Source of the DNA: Lysobacter alkalisoli
Lineage (GTDB): Bacteria; Pseudomonadota; Gammaproteobacteria; Xanthomonadales; Xanthomonadaceae
Assembly: GCF_006547045.1 (NCBI RefSeq)
Contig: NZ_CP041242.1
Coordinates: 416,001 to 480,000, forward strand
DNA: 64,000 bases
Direction of reading: 5' to 3'
The position numbers were made by a program, and so were the translations under genes. Numbering within the stretch: position 1 is the first letter of the stretch; each line of letters opens with the position of its first letter. This document shows, in pieces, positions 9,356 to 16,898 of this stretch. Under the pieces are notes generated by a model, which saw only the letters and a list, made by a program, of their open reading frames with translations, made no database searches and was not told the origin of the DNA.

Positions 9356-10582
9356 TCAGCCCTTGATGCAGACCACTTGGCGCAGCGTGTGCACCACCTC
9401 GACCAGGTCGGTCTGCGCGGCCATGACCGCGTCGATCGACTTGTAGGCTGCCGGCGACTCGTCGATCACGCCGGCGTCCTTGCGGCACTCGACATGGGCG
9501 GTGGCCTCGCGGTGCTGCTTGAGGGTGATGCTGTTCCTCGCCGCGGTCCGGCTCATCACCCGGCCGGCGCCGTGGCTGCAGCTGTGGAAGCTGTCCGCGT
9601 TGCCCTTGCCACGCACGATGTAGCTGCGCGTGCCCATGCTGCCGGGGATGATGCCCAGCTCGCCCTCGCGGGCGCTGACCGCGCCCTTGCGGGTCACCAG
9701 CAGCGACTCGCCGCCGTGCTGCTCGCGCTGCACGTAGTTGTGGTGGCAGTTCACCGCCAGCTTCTCGAGCTGGAACTTCGGCAGGCGGTGGCGCATCTCG
9801 TGCAGCACCCGCTCCATCATCGCCTCGCGATTGGCACGGGCGTAGTCCTGCGCCCACGACACCGCTTCGACATAGTCGTCGAACAGCGGCTCGCCCTCGA
9901 GGAAGAACGCGAGGTCCTTGTCCGGCAGATGGAAGCCGAGCAAGCGCTTCTCCAGCTGGCGCCGGGCCAGTTCGATGAAATAGGTGCCGACCAGGTTGCC
10001 GGTGCCGCGCGAACCCGAGTGCAGCATCACCCACACCGCACCCGACTCGTCGAGGCAGATCTCGATGAAGTGGTTGCCACCCCCGAGGGTGCCGGCCTGC
10101 ACGTCGATCCTGTCCGGGCGGATCTTCGGGTGCTTCTGGCGGATCAGCGCCAGCCGCTCGGCCAGGCCCGACTTCACCAGCCGCGTGTTGATGCTGTCCG
10201 GCACCCGACGGTGATTGCCGCCGGGACCATTGCCGACTGGTACGCTGCGCTCGATCGAGTTGCGCAGCTGCGACAGGCTGTCGGGCAGGTCGCTCGCGCG
10301 CAGGGTGGTGCGCACCGCGGCCATGCCGCAGCCGATGTCGACGCCGACCGCGGCCGGGATGATCGCGCCGCGGGTGGGCACGACCGAACCGACCGTCGCG
10401 CCCTTGCCCAGGTGCACGTCCGGCATGACCGCGACCCACGGGCCGACGAAGGGCAGCGCGGCGATGTTCTGCAACTGCCGGTGGGCCTGCGTCTCCAGCG
10501 GCACGCCGCGCACCCAGCCCTTGATCGGCGTGGCCGCGCCCTCGGCATGGAGGAACTCGTAGTTGTCGTGTTGTGTGTTCAT
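9356..10582 (-). CDS. rtcB: RNA-splicing ligase RtcB
   Basis: A 408-residue GTP- and Mn(II)-dependent RNA ligase. It joins 2',3'-cyclic-phosphate or 3'-phosphate ends to 5'-OH ends and so repairs RNA cut by toxin-type ribonucleases. Family motifs are visible: M-P-D-V-H-L-G-K-G-A-T-V-G, G-V-D-I-G-C-G-M (metal cysteine), G-G-G-N-H-F-I-E, M-L-H-S-G-S-R-G-T-G-N, N-C-H-H-N-Y-V, and a C-S-H-G-A-G-R guanylation-region motif. The start at 10582 has GAAGGGA upstream. The longer frame to 10624 lacks one. It follows a slipin gene by 67 nt on the same strand and probably shares its mRNA. Confidence 0.95.
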   Translation of the reverse strand: MNTQHDNYEFLHAEGAATPIKGWVRGVPLETQAHRQLQNIAALPFVGPWVAVMPDVHLGKGATVGSVVPTRGAIIPAAVGVDIGCGMAAVRTTLRASDLPDSLSQLRNSIERSVPVGNGPGGNHRRVPDSINTRLVKSGLAERLALIRQKHPKIRPDRIDVQAGTLGGGNHFIEICLDESGAVWVMLHSGSRGTGNLVGTYFIELARRQLEKRLLGFHLPDKDLAFFLEGEPLFDDYVEAVSWAQDYARANREAMMERVLHEMRHRLPKFQLEKLAVNCHHNYVQREQHGGESLLVTRKGAVSAREGELGIIPGSMGTRSYIVRGKGNADSFHSCSHGAGRVMSRTAARNSITLKQHREATAHVECRKDAGVIDESPAAYKSIDAVMAAQTDLVEVVHTLRQVVCIKG

Positions 10583-10649
10583 TGTCTGATTCCCTTCTCG
10601 AAAGGCTCCGGGCAACGCGTCCATGCGCTACCCGGAGGTTACTGCTTCG

Positions 10650-11774
10650 TTACTGCTTCATCGTGACCAGCTGCTTCACGACGCCGTCGAGGCCGCCGAA
10701 GACGGTCATCGAACCGATCTTCTCGGTCACCTTCTCCAGAGCCTCCAGCTCCTTCAGGCGCATCAGCACCGGGCTGCCCTCGATCAGCTTCGCGGTGTTG
10801 AGCAGGGAACGGGTTGCGTTCGCCTCCTCGCGACGGCGGATCACGTTGGCCTGGGCCGACTTCTCCGCCTGCACGACGCTGTTGAGGATGTCCTTCATCT
10901 CGCCCGGCAGGATCACGTCCTTGACGCCGACGCCGAGCACCTCGGTGCCGAACTCGCCGACGCGACCGTGCACGTAGGCGAAGATGTCGGCGTCCAGCGA
11001 GGCCTTGTCGCCGAGCAGCTCGTCCAGCGTCTTGGCGGCGACCGCCTTGCGCAGGCCGTACTGCAGTTCGCGGTAGACGTAGTCGCCGTGCTTGGCGACG
11101 CGGGTCACGGCCGCGACCGGATCGGTGATGCGGATGCTGGCCGCCAGATTCACGCGCAGGCTGACCTTGTCGCGGGTCAGCAGCTCCTGGCCGGAGACCT
11201 CCATCGACTGCACGCGCAGATCGATGGTCTGGGCGACCACGTTCTTGCGGAAGTTCCAGAAGGCGTAGCTGCCGGCCTCGAGCACGCGCGCGAGCTTGCC
11301 GTCGATGAAGACCAGGCCGGCAAATTCCGCCGGCACCTCGACCGCCACCGCGACCCTGGACAACAGACCCAGCTGGCGCAGGCGCATCAGCACGTCGGCA
11401 CGCAGCTCGAGGCCGTCGGCGAGCGACACGCGCTCCACCGCCACCTCGACCAGGCCACGCCAGTACAGCCGACGCATGCCCGGTGCGAGCACGTCCTCGA
11501 GCTTGCCGTTGCGCATGACCAGGCCGACTTCATCGGCCTCGAGATCTACGCGCACGAACACCTCGTCCAGGCGCTCGCCCAGGCGTGCGATCAGGGCGTC
11601 GACATCGTGCCCGGCGTACTCCGGCATGGCGATGTTGAACGTCTTCACTTCGATCCGCCCGAACGGGTCGAACCAGCGGTACACGCCCGCGGCCAGCACC
11701 TGCTCGAATTGACGGTTGCGATACACCAGGCCGCGCTCGCCGTCACCGATCACGACCCTCTTGGTCCAGAACAT
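10650..11774 (-). CDS. Slipin (SPFH/band-7/stomatin family) protein
   Basis: A 374-residue membrane-associated scaffold protein. The stomatin/slipin core follows an N-terminal beta-rich part containing two similar segments (G-L-V-Y-R-N-R near 16 and G-L-V-M-R-N-G / G-L-V-F-I-D-G later). The core includes S-G-Q-E-L-L-T-R-D-K-V-S-L-R-V-N, Y-R-E-L-Q-Y-G-L-R and D-V-I-L-P-G-E-M-K-D. A charged coiled-coil-like tail (A-Q-A-N-V-I-R-R-R-E-E-A) follows. The start at 11774 has AAGGAGGA at ideal spacing. The upstream frame to 12299 runs through a repeat and is not coding. Slipins accompany rtcB in several bacterial genomes, suggesting a shared RNA-damage or stress role. That link is inference. Confidence 0.88.
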   Translation of the reverse strand: MFWTKRVVIGDGERGLVYRNRQFEQVLAAGVYRWFDPFGRIEVKTFNIAMPEYAGHDVDALIARLGERLDEVFVRVDLEADEVGLVMRNGKLEDVLAPGMRRLYWRGLVEVAVERVSLADGLELRADVLMRLRQLGLLSRVAVAVEVPAEFAGLVFIDGKLARVLEAGSYAFWNFRKNVVAQTIDLRVQSMEVSGQELLTRDKVSLRVNLAASIRITDPVAAVTRVAKHGDYVYRELQYGLRKAVAAKTLDELLGDKASLDADIFAYVHGRVGEFGTEVLGVGVKDVILPGEMKDILNSVVQAEKSAQANVIRRREEANATRSLLNTAKLIEGSPVLMRLKELEALEKVTEKIGSMTVFGGLDGVVKQLVTMKQ

Positions 11775-11880
11775 CGGAATGTCCTCCTTGTTGGCTCTGG
11801 TGTTCCGGTCCGCTTGAGTGCGGGGAACCGGTTGCCGCATGCTGTTTGTGAAACTCCGCATGTGCGAGGAGCAAGAAAAA

Positions 11881-12125
11881 TGGTTCTTCTCCCAACTGCG
11901 GGTGTATCTGCGAGGAAGCAGGTGACCCTGCCTTTGCGGGACACGCGTAAATCCATCCATGGAGCTCTTCCGCGACATCCATGTCGCGGACGGTCCCGCA
12001 AAGGCAGGGTCACCTGCTTCTGGATGCGTTGCCGGCGTCCAGGGGAAAATCACTGAAGCTACGACCCCACTCCGCCGGCTAGCGGCTCCTTCCGAAATCG
12101 TTGTCCCCGAAAGTGGGAGAAGAAC
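11881..12125. repeat. Family-2 long palindromic element, copy 2
   Basis: This element has terminal inverted repeats GGTTCTTCTCCCA (about 11882-11894) and TGGGAGAAGAAC (12114-12125). Inside is a hairpin at 11915-12020 with perfect 28-bp arms, sharing the GGGACAC-to-GTCCC core plan of copy 1, with an inner hairpin at 11969-11990 (TCCGCGACA half-sites). The arm sequence differs from copy 1 except for the innermost TTTGCGGGAC. It lies between the tRNA-like genes and the slipin gene. Confidence 0.78.
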
Positions 12126-12332
12126 AAAAATGGTGGAAACACCCCTGACGTTGAAGCCGCGGAGTCGGCGCGCTGCCGGCAGCGGGCGACGAAGCTCGCT
12201 GCACCACGGCGATATGGCTGCCGCGATGCCGATGCGTCGCCGCCGGCCGCGTCGAGGGCGCGGGCCCGGCGATCTCACCGCTGCGGTGTTCCGTCGCACG
12301 CGACACCGATGGCGCCGCGCCTGGCGAAACCC

Positions 12333-12353
12333 CGCACGGGGTGTTTCCTGGCA
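12333..12353 (-). terminator. Possible hairpin terminator after the tRNA-like genes
   Basis: On the minus strand an AAACACCCCGTGCGGGGTTTC stem-loop lies about 40 nt after the tRNA-Asn-like element. The run of T is short, so termination is uncertain. It could instead be a processing structure in a longer transcript reaching slipin and rtcB. The rest of 12126-12392 shows no gene. Confidence 0.4.
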
Positions 12354-12392
12354 GGGACTTGCGTCCCGGTAGTAACGACGTGACAGGTCGTT

Positions 12393-12465
12393 GTTTGGAG
12401 CGGGAATCGAACCCGCAACACTCGGATTAACAGTCCGATGCTCTACCCAATTGAGCTATCCAATT
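12393..12465 (-). tRNA. tRNA-Asn(GTT)-like gene with defective acceptor stem
   Basis: On the minus strand a 73-nt cloverleaf can be drawn: D arm GCTC/GAGC, anticodon arm TCGGA-CTGTTAA-TCCGA with anticodon GTT, variable loop GTGTT, and T arm GCGGG-TTCGATT-CCCGC. The acceptor stem AATTGGA/TCCAAAC pairs at only five of seven positions, with the two terminal pairs open, and no CCA follows. It therefore looks like a tRNA mimic or decayed tRNA rather than a working tRNA-Asn. Its 5' end abuts the 3' end of the second tRNA-like element. Confidence 0.6.
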
Positions 12466-12467
12466 GC

Positions 12468-12535
12468 GAAACGAACGGGAATCGAACCCGTGTCCTGTGG
12501 CTTGCGCCACCGCTCTGCCTCTGAGCTATCGCTTC
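12468..12535 (-). ncRNA. tRNA-like element lacking an anticodon loop
   Basis: A 68-nt minus-strand element. It has a seven-pair acceptor stem (GAAGCGA/TCGTTTC, one G-U), a normal D arm (GCTC-AGAGGCA-GAGC) and a perfect T arm (ACGGG-TTCGATT-CCCGT). The anticodon arm is replaced by GTGGC-GCAA-GCCAC, a stem capped by a GNRA-type tetraloop, so it has no anticodon and cannot decode. It stands in tandem with the tRNA-Asn-like element, upstream of slipin and rtcB on the same strand. In Salmonella the rtcBA operon carries Y RNAs with a tRNA-like module. This is a plausible analogue, but homology is not shown. Confidence 0.6.
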
Positions 12536-12645
12536 CGACGTGGAACACCCTCTCGTGGCCTCGGGCATACGCCACGGCAGCGCCGCGCGCACCGGCCGGG
12601 ACTGTGAGCCCGTACCGCAGGAGATCACTCGAATGGCGCTCCGCA

Positions 12646-12671
12646 TTGGCGCCTCGTCGAAGGCGCCAATT
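12646..12671. promoter_or_regulatory. Perfect ATTGGCGCCT palindrome of unknown role
   Basis: Inverted repeats ATTGGCGCCT and AGGCGCCAAT flank CGTCGA, about 115 bp upstream (minus-strand sense) of the tRNA-like pair. It could be an operator for the tRNA-like/slipin/rtcB transcript or a simple hairpin. I found no sigma-54 promoter match (TGGCAC-N5-TTGC) in 12536-12850, and no protein-coding gene in this 300-bp stretch. Confidence 0.3.
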
Positions 12672-12852
12672 CGTGTGCGATCGCATCGTGTCGCCGCCCG
12701 TGCCGAAGCATCCAGGCACAGCGCTACAGCGCTTCACGGCATTCCCTGCCTCGTCGCGGCCTGCATTGACGGCAGCAACGGATGCTTCGGGAGGACGCGA
12801 TGCAATCGCGATGATCGTTGTGGAGTGGATTGATCCTTTGCGAACGCGGAAA

Positions 12853-12887
12853 AGAAAACGCCCCCGGATCGGAGACCCGAGGGCGTT
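12853..12887 (-). terminator. Rho-independent terminator for the 43-residue peptide gene
   Basis: On the minus strand AACGCCC/GGGCGTT flanks a G+C-rich extension of the stem and is followed by TTTTCTTTTCC. It lies 45 nt beyond the stop of the small ORF at 12932-13063. A second, T-less hairpin (12898-12922, ten perfect pairs GGGAGGTCGG/CCGACCTCCC) stands between them. Confidence 0.85.
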
Positions 12888-12931
12888 CGCGTTCCTCGGG
12901 AGGTCGGGGTGACCGACCTCCCGGTTGGAGA

Positions 12932-13063
12932 TCAGTCGTGCAAGGCCAGCGCGTCGCGCCGCGGTTCGGCATGACCGCCGAAGTCCGGACGCATGGCCAC
13001 GCCATTGCCGAGGCCGTGGGGCCGCAGCGCTGGTGACTTGGCGATGTACCGGATGGAAGTCAT
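12932..13063 (-). CDS. Small 43-residue protein of unknown function
   Basis: The ORF encodes a basic peptide starting M-T-S-I-R-Y-I-A-K-S-P and ending R-R-D-A-L-A-L-H-D. It has several Gly/Pro and four His but no Cys, signal peptide or membrane segment. I consider it real because it is followed by a stable hairpin and a clear rho-independent terminator on the same strand, and it faces the divergent sigma-factor gene of the R-body locus across 206 bp. A GAGGA lies 11 nt before the ATG, a rather long spacing. The function is unknown. An alternative is that the terminator belongs to a non-coding RNA. Confidence 0.45.
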   Translation of the reverse strand: MTSIRYIAKSPALRPHGLGNGVAMRPDFGGHAEPRRDALALHD

Positions 13064-13269
13064 GGGAAAACAGGTCCTCGCGGGACGGAACTGAATTGGT
13101 CGGCTGACCGGAAGGCGGCGAACGATACGCCGTCGACACGCGGCATGCAAGCGCCTTTCGTCGGCGCCGAGCGGTTCGTGCGACCACGGGGATGTGTCAC
13201 CCAGGTGACAGCGCGCACGACGTGGCCTGCGCAGACTCGGGACGGAAGACATGACACGGAGCGTTGTCG

Positions 13270-13842
13270 ATGCAGAACCACTTGTCTCGAAACGATGCGC
13301 TGCGTCCCGAGGACCGCATGTTCGTAGCTGCATGGAAACGCATGCACCCCGAACTCCTCCGACGGGCGAGACGCCTGGCCGATGGCCATCCGGACAGGGC
13401 GGACGATCTGATGTCCGCCACCGCGATCAAGGCGTTGATGTTCATGCGCAGATCGCCGGATGCGATGACCGACCCGGACGGATTCCTGTTCGTCGTGCTC
13501 CGCCACGTGTTCCTCGACAATGTCCGCCAGCAGCTTCGAGAGCGCGCCGTCATCGACGACGCCGTCGATGTGCAGAGCGAGTACACACCCGCATCGGAGT
13601 CGCCTGCACTCTCGCAGATGCAGCGCCTGGAGCTGCAGGAGCAACTCGATGACGTGGTACGCGCGGTCCGTCACCTGACCCGAGAGCAGCGGCAGCTGTT
13701 CGGGTTCCGGTTCGTCCAGGAACTGTCGTATCCCGTTATCGCCGAGCGCCTGGAGATCAGCGAAGCCCTGGCGCGAAAGCGCGTGCAACTGCTACGGGCG
13801 CGGTTGCGCAGAAGCGCACCGGCCGGACGCGATGCGTCCTGA
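13270..13842 (+). CDS. RNA polymerase sigma factor (ECF-type) of the R-body locus
   Basis: A 190-residue sigma-70-family protein. Region 2 includes R-A-D-D-L-M-S-A-T-A-I-K-A-L (sigma2 helix, residues ~44-57) and F-L-F-V-V-L-R-H-V-F-L-D-N. Region 4 includes L-T-R-E-Q-R-Q-L-F and S-Y-P-V-I-A-E-R-L-E-I-S-E-A-L-A-R-K-R-V, the helix-turn-helix. The ATG at 13270 has GGAG 8 nt upstream. A TTG at 13264 is also possible. It lies upstream of and co-directional with the RebB genes. Reb loci in other Proteobacteria carry sigma factors and Crp-like regulators, so control of R-body synthesis is the likely role. Confidence 0.82.
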   Translation: MQNHLSRNDALRPEDRMFVAAWKRMHPELLRRARRLADGHPDRADDLMSATAIKALMFMRRSPDAMTDPDGFLFVVLRHVFLDNVRQQLRERAVIDDAVDVQSEYTPASESPALSQMQRLELQEQLDDVVRAVRHLTREQRQLFGFRFVQELSYPVIAERLEISEALARKRVQLLRARLRRSAPAGRDAS

Positions 13843-14093
13843 AGCGTTTCACCCCAGGCGCAGAGATGAGGTGCGCCAGCGCGACGTCGAGAAGGGCAGG
13901 CACATGAGTTGCGGCCATATCCCGCCCGGACGATGCGATCGGGATCCAGCTCCAGGATTCCCGCGTTCACAAGGTGCCGCAGCCGGCGTTCCTTTTGAGG
14001 CGGGGCCATCGCGCGGCCCGCCAGCCGGCCGCGCGATGGGCGTCCCGTCCCCGACCCAGCTCCCGACCCAGTTCCCGACACAAGGATTGCGCC

Positions 14094-14330
14094 ATGGCCG
14101 ACCCTCTTCCCGTCAACACCCAGATCACCGACGCCGTTACCCAGACCAACGTGAAAGTGGTGGCTGAGGCGCCGGCCCAGGCCATCGCGATGCTCTACCA
14201 GGTATCGAGTCATTCGACCGGACTGTCGCTGCAGAATGCCGTGCACAGCCAGCAGGCACTGAACCAGATATCCAACGCAGTGGTGTCGAAGGCCGCGACG
14301 CTGATCATGGCGATCGGAGAAAAGCCATGA
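14094..14330 (+). CDS. rebB: RebB-family R-body protein, short form
   Basis: A 78-residue protein with the RebB (killing trait) core: N-T-Q-I-T-D-A-V-T-Q-T-N-V-K-V-V at residues 8-23, A-P-A-Q-A-I-A-M-L-Y-Q, and S-H-S-T-G-L-S-L-Q-N-A-V. RebB-type proteins polymerise into refractile-body ribbons that extend like a spring with pH. This paralogue ends about 30 residues earlier than the other two RebB copies and lacks their Thr/Ala-rich tail. An AAGGA stands 8 nt before the ATG. It is the first structural gene after the sigma factor. Confidence 0.9.
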   Translation: MADPLPVNTQITDAVTQTNVKVVAEAPAQAIAMLYQVSSHSTGLSLQNAVHSQQALNQISNAVVSKAATLIMAIGEKP

Positions 14331-14403
14331 GCCCGCTGCTTTGCATCATCGCTGCGAACGTCCGTGACGGCGGGTCCTTTCGGGCCGAAGGGAGGTAATC
14401 GCG

Positions 14404-15066
14404 ATGGCATTCTGGTTCAAACGACGCAGGAAGCCCGGGTCGGGCGGTGACGGGACGGCCGGGGCGGATGCGGCCACCGCGTCGACGGTCGACGCGACGG
14501 AGGGTCCGACATCGCCCGGGAGCGGCGCGACGGGTGCCGGAAAGGACAATGCAAGCGAAGCGACTTCGAAGCCGTCGGCGAACCCGCCGCGCTCGACTTT
14601 TGGCCGGATGACCGACCGGCTGATGACGCAGTCGGTGGCGGCGCGGCCCGACACGTCCGCACTGAACACTCAGATCGTCCAGGCGGTGCAGTTGAGCAAT
14701 GCCGAGACGGTCGCCTATGCGCCGTCGCAGGTCGCGATCGGGCCCAACATGATGATCAGTCAGGCGGCGGGACTGGTCGCGCAGTCCGCGGCGGCCTATT
14801 TCGACGGGGTCAGCAAGTTGGCTCTGGCCAGCCAGGGCGTGCTGCTCAAGGACATGACCGAAAGCCTGGTCAACCAGCAGCTGGAGAAGGCGGCCGAGGA
14901 TGCGGTGGGCGTGCTCGCAACCGACGTGATGATGGGCGCGGCTGCCGCGGTGGCGGCCGCCGCGGGCGCGATGGAGGCGGAATCGGCGAGCTTCGCGATC
15001 GACCGGATCGATCAGAGCATCGCCAAGTACGCCGACTTGCTGGCGAACCGTCGTGGCAAGTCCTGA
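14404..15066 (+). CDS. Reb-locus protein with divergent RebB-like domain
   Basis: A 220-residue protein. Residues 1-65 are basic then low-complexity (F-K-R-R-R-K-P-G, followed by Gly/Ala/Thr/Ser-rich sequence). Residues ~83-125 read L-N-T-Q-I-V-Q-A-V-Q-L-S-N-A-E and Y-A-P-S-Q-V-A, an echo of the RebB T-Q-I-T-D-A-V-T-Q motif. Residues ~175-200 are an Ala-rich helix. A strong GGGAGGT precedes the ATG. Its 3' end overlaps the next gene by 14 nt, so the two are coupled. It may be a capping, nucleating or enlarged R-body subunit. The Reb relation is moderately sure and the function inferred. Confidence 0.7.
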   Translation: MAFWFKRRRKPGSGGDGTAGADAATASTVDATEGPTSPGSGATGAGKDNASEATSKPSANPPRSTFGRMTDRLMTQSVAARPDTSALNTQIVQAVQLSNAETVAYAPSQVAIGPNMMISQAAGLVAQSAAAYFDGVSKLALASQGVLLKDMTESLVNQQLEKAAEDAVGVLATDVMMGAAAAVAAAAGAMEAESASFAIDRIDQSIAKYADLLANRRGKS

Positions 15067-15700
15067 CCACGACGGCGCCCGGCCACAGCCGGCAGAGGGG
15101 AATCGACCGGGAACGCCTCCAGTGGAGTCCGCAAGCGACCCGACGCGAGCCGCGATCCGGAGTTTCTCCGAGCGTTACCTCGCTCGCCCGTTGACCTCCG
15201 AAGAGTGCGATACGCTCGACCGGCTGGTGGTCGGAGGCATGCGCGCGACGCCAATGCCTGTTTCCGGCGCGGACCCGGTCGCCGTGGTTGCCGATGCGCT
15301 GAGATCCGGACAGCGGACGATCGAAGAAGTGCTCTCGCAGGTACGCGAAGAGGCGGCCCGGCAGATCGAGCGGGCGGGTTCCGGCGCCGACAGCGAAACC
15401 CACGCGCTGGCCCGCCTGCTGGAAAAGGCCGAGGACCTGGGGTCGTTGCGTCCCTCACACCTGCCTGCCGGCCAGGAAGCCGGTCGCAGCCATGTCGTGA
15501 TCGCGCAGATCGCGGACCGCCTGGCCAACTTGGTGAAGCAGGAGGTCGAGACGCGCTTCCAGCTGCAGTTCGGCCCCCTCACACGGCAGCTCGAACAGGC
15601 ACTCGCCGCATTGTCGAGAACACCTCCGGAGACGACGGGGACATCGCCGTCGTCGACATCGTCGGCCGGACAGACTGGACCGGCCGACGCGTCGTCATGA
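15053..15700 (+). CDS. Reb-locus accessory protein, unknown function
   Basis: A 215-residue hydrophilic protein starting with GTG, overlapping the upstream gene by 14 nt. It has disordered Pro/Gly/Ser-rich ends and a helical centre. Residues ~36-115 contain L-A-R-P-L-T-S-E-E-C-D-T-L-D-R-L and I-E-E-V-L-S-Q-V-R-E-E-A, and ~145-190 contain I-A-Q-I-A-D-R-L-A-N-L-V-K-Q-E-V-E, a likely coiled coil. There is no signal peptide, membrane segment or enzyme motif. Translational coupling to the RebB-like gene suggests they act as a pair, perhaps chaperoning or organising R-body assembly. I do not recognise the family. Confidence 0.65.
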   Translation: MASPDHDGARPQPAEGNRPGTPPVESASDPTRAAIRSFSERYLARPLTSEECDTLDRLVVGGMRATPMPVSGADPVAVVADALRSGQRTIEEVLSQVREEAARQIERAGSGADSETHALARLLEKAEDLGSLRPSHLPAGQEAGRSHVVIAQIADRLANLVKQEVETRFQLQFGPLTRQLEQALAALSRTPPETTGTSPSSTSSAGQTGPADASS

Positions 15701-15891
15701 TCGAGGTTCCGGGCCTCTTCGCGCGCTGCATCGATTCCGTTTCGCGAGATTCCTCTTCATGGAACTTCGTCTCGCAGAGTTCGACTTCGCGCATCCCTGT
15801 GTCACGGAACCAGGTTTCACAAATGGGCCCCCGCAACGTTTTCTGAAACGTACGGCAGTGGCCGTGCGCAACCTTCCAAGGAGTCGAAGCA

Positions 15892-16215
15892 ATGGCATTC
15901 CCAACCGCGGTCAATGACCAGATCACCGATGCAGTCACCCAGTCCAACGTCAAGGTCGTGGGCGAATCCCCCGCATTCGCGATGAGTTCGATATACCAGA
16001 CCATGGCGCACTCGACCGGAATCCTGTTCGAGAACGCCGTGTCCGCCCAGCAGCAGCAGAACACGCTGTCGCAGGCCGCCGCCAACCAGGGCGTGATGCA
16101 GATCTACAGCCTCGACACCACGGCGGCTGCCGGCGCCACCGAGAAGGTCGCCCAGACCGGCGTGGCGGACAATCTGACCAGTCTGCTCACCGTGCTCAAC
16201 GCCTTCCGCGGATGA
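15892..16215 (+). CDS. rebB: RebB-family R-body protein
   Basis: A 107-residue RebB protein with the motif N-D-Q-I-T-D-A-V-T-Q-S-N-V-K-V-V at residues 8-23, then M-A-H-S-T-G-I-L-F-E-N-A-V-S-A-Q-Q-Q-Q-N. It ends in a Thr/Ala tail containing T-T-A-A-A-G-A-T-E-K. AAGGAG is close before the ATG. It is a close paralogue of the protein encoded 83 nt downstream, indicating tandem duplication. A 191-bp gap before it, with no evident gene, separates it from the accessory pair and may hold a promoter. Confidence 0.93.
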   Translation: MAFPTAVNDQITDAVTQSNVKVVGESPAFAMSSIYQTMAHSTGILFENAVSAQQQQNTLSQAAANQGVMQIYSLDTTAAAGATEKVAQTGVADNLTSLLTVLNAFRG

Positions 16216-16298
16216 ACGAAGGCCGGGCCCTGATGGGCCGGCTGTCTGCGTGAACATCATTCCCGTGGCCGACAAGGCCAGCTGCAAGGAGAAGTCAA

Positions 16299-16643
16299 AT
16301 GGCATTTCCAACTTCCGTCAACAACCAGATCACCGATGCGGTGACCCAGTCCAATGTGAAGATCGTCGGCGAGGCGCCCGCCATGGCGATCGCGTCCATG
16401 TACCAGACGATGGCGCATTCGACCGGCATCCTGTTCGAGAATTCGGTCTCGGCCCAGCAGCAGCAGAACACGCTGTCGCAGGCCGCCACCAACCAGGGGG
16501 TGATGCAGGTCTACAGCGTCGACACCACCGCCGCGGCGGGCGCTTCCGAGAAGATCGCCCAGACCGGGGTCTCGGACAACCTGACCAGCCTGCTCTCGGT
16601 GCTGCAGTCGTTCTCCGGCCCCCAGCAGTCGAAGGGCCTGTAG
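16299..16643 (+). CDS. rebB: RebB-family R-body protein
   Basis: A 114-residue paralogue of the preceding protein, with N-N-Q-I-T-D-A-V-T-Q-S-N-V-K-I-V, M-A-H-S-T-G-I-L-F-E-N-S-V and a seven-residue longer C-terminus (P-Q-Q-S-K-G-L). The two proteins agree over nearly the whole length, while their DNA differs mainly at third positions. Both copies thus appear to be under selection rather than being a very recent duplication. AAGGAG precedes the ATG. Together with the upstream copy it is the probable bulk ribbon subunit. Confidence 0.93.
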   Translation: MAFPTSVNNQITDAVTQSNVKIVGEAPAMAIASMYQTMAHSTGILFENSVSAQQQQNTLSQAATNQGVMQVYSVDTTAAAGASEKIAQTGVSDNLTSLLSVLQSFSGPQQSKGL

Positions 16644-16898
16644 TCGGAGGGCCTGCAAAGGCCAGCACCCAAGCTGCGCGATGCCGGGCCTTCCGGTATC
16701 GCGCGGCTTGTCGCGGAAGTGGCGGGTGACGGCTCGCGAGCGCGCGGGCCGTGCAAGGAAGAAAGGGGGAATGTATGTCGATGCAATACCGGACGATGGC
16801 ATGGCGATGCGCGCACGCAGCGTCGGGGCAACACGAGCTGCCGTGTCGTTGCTGACACGTCCTGGGGAAGGGGACTATGGACACGATGACAGGGACAC

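Noticed and set aside
12536-12850. Sigma-54 promoter for the slipin-rtcB transcript
   Set aside because: I scanned by eye for TGGCAC-N5-TTGC on the minus strand and found no acceptable match.
12391-12912. 173-residue plus-strand open frame
   Set aside because: It reads through the tRNA-like elements and a terminator, has no family features and no ribosome-binding site.
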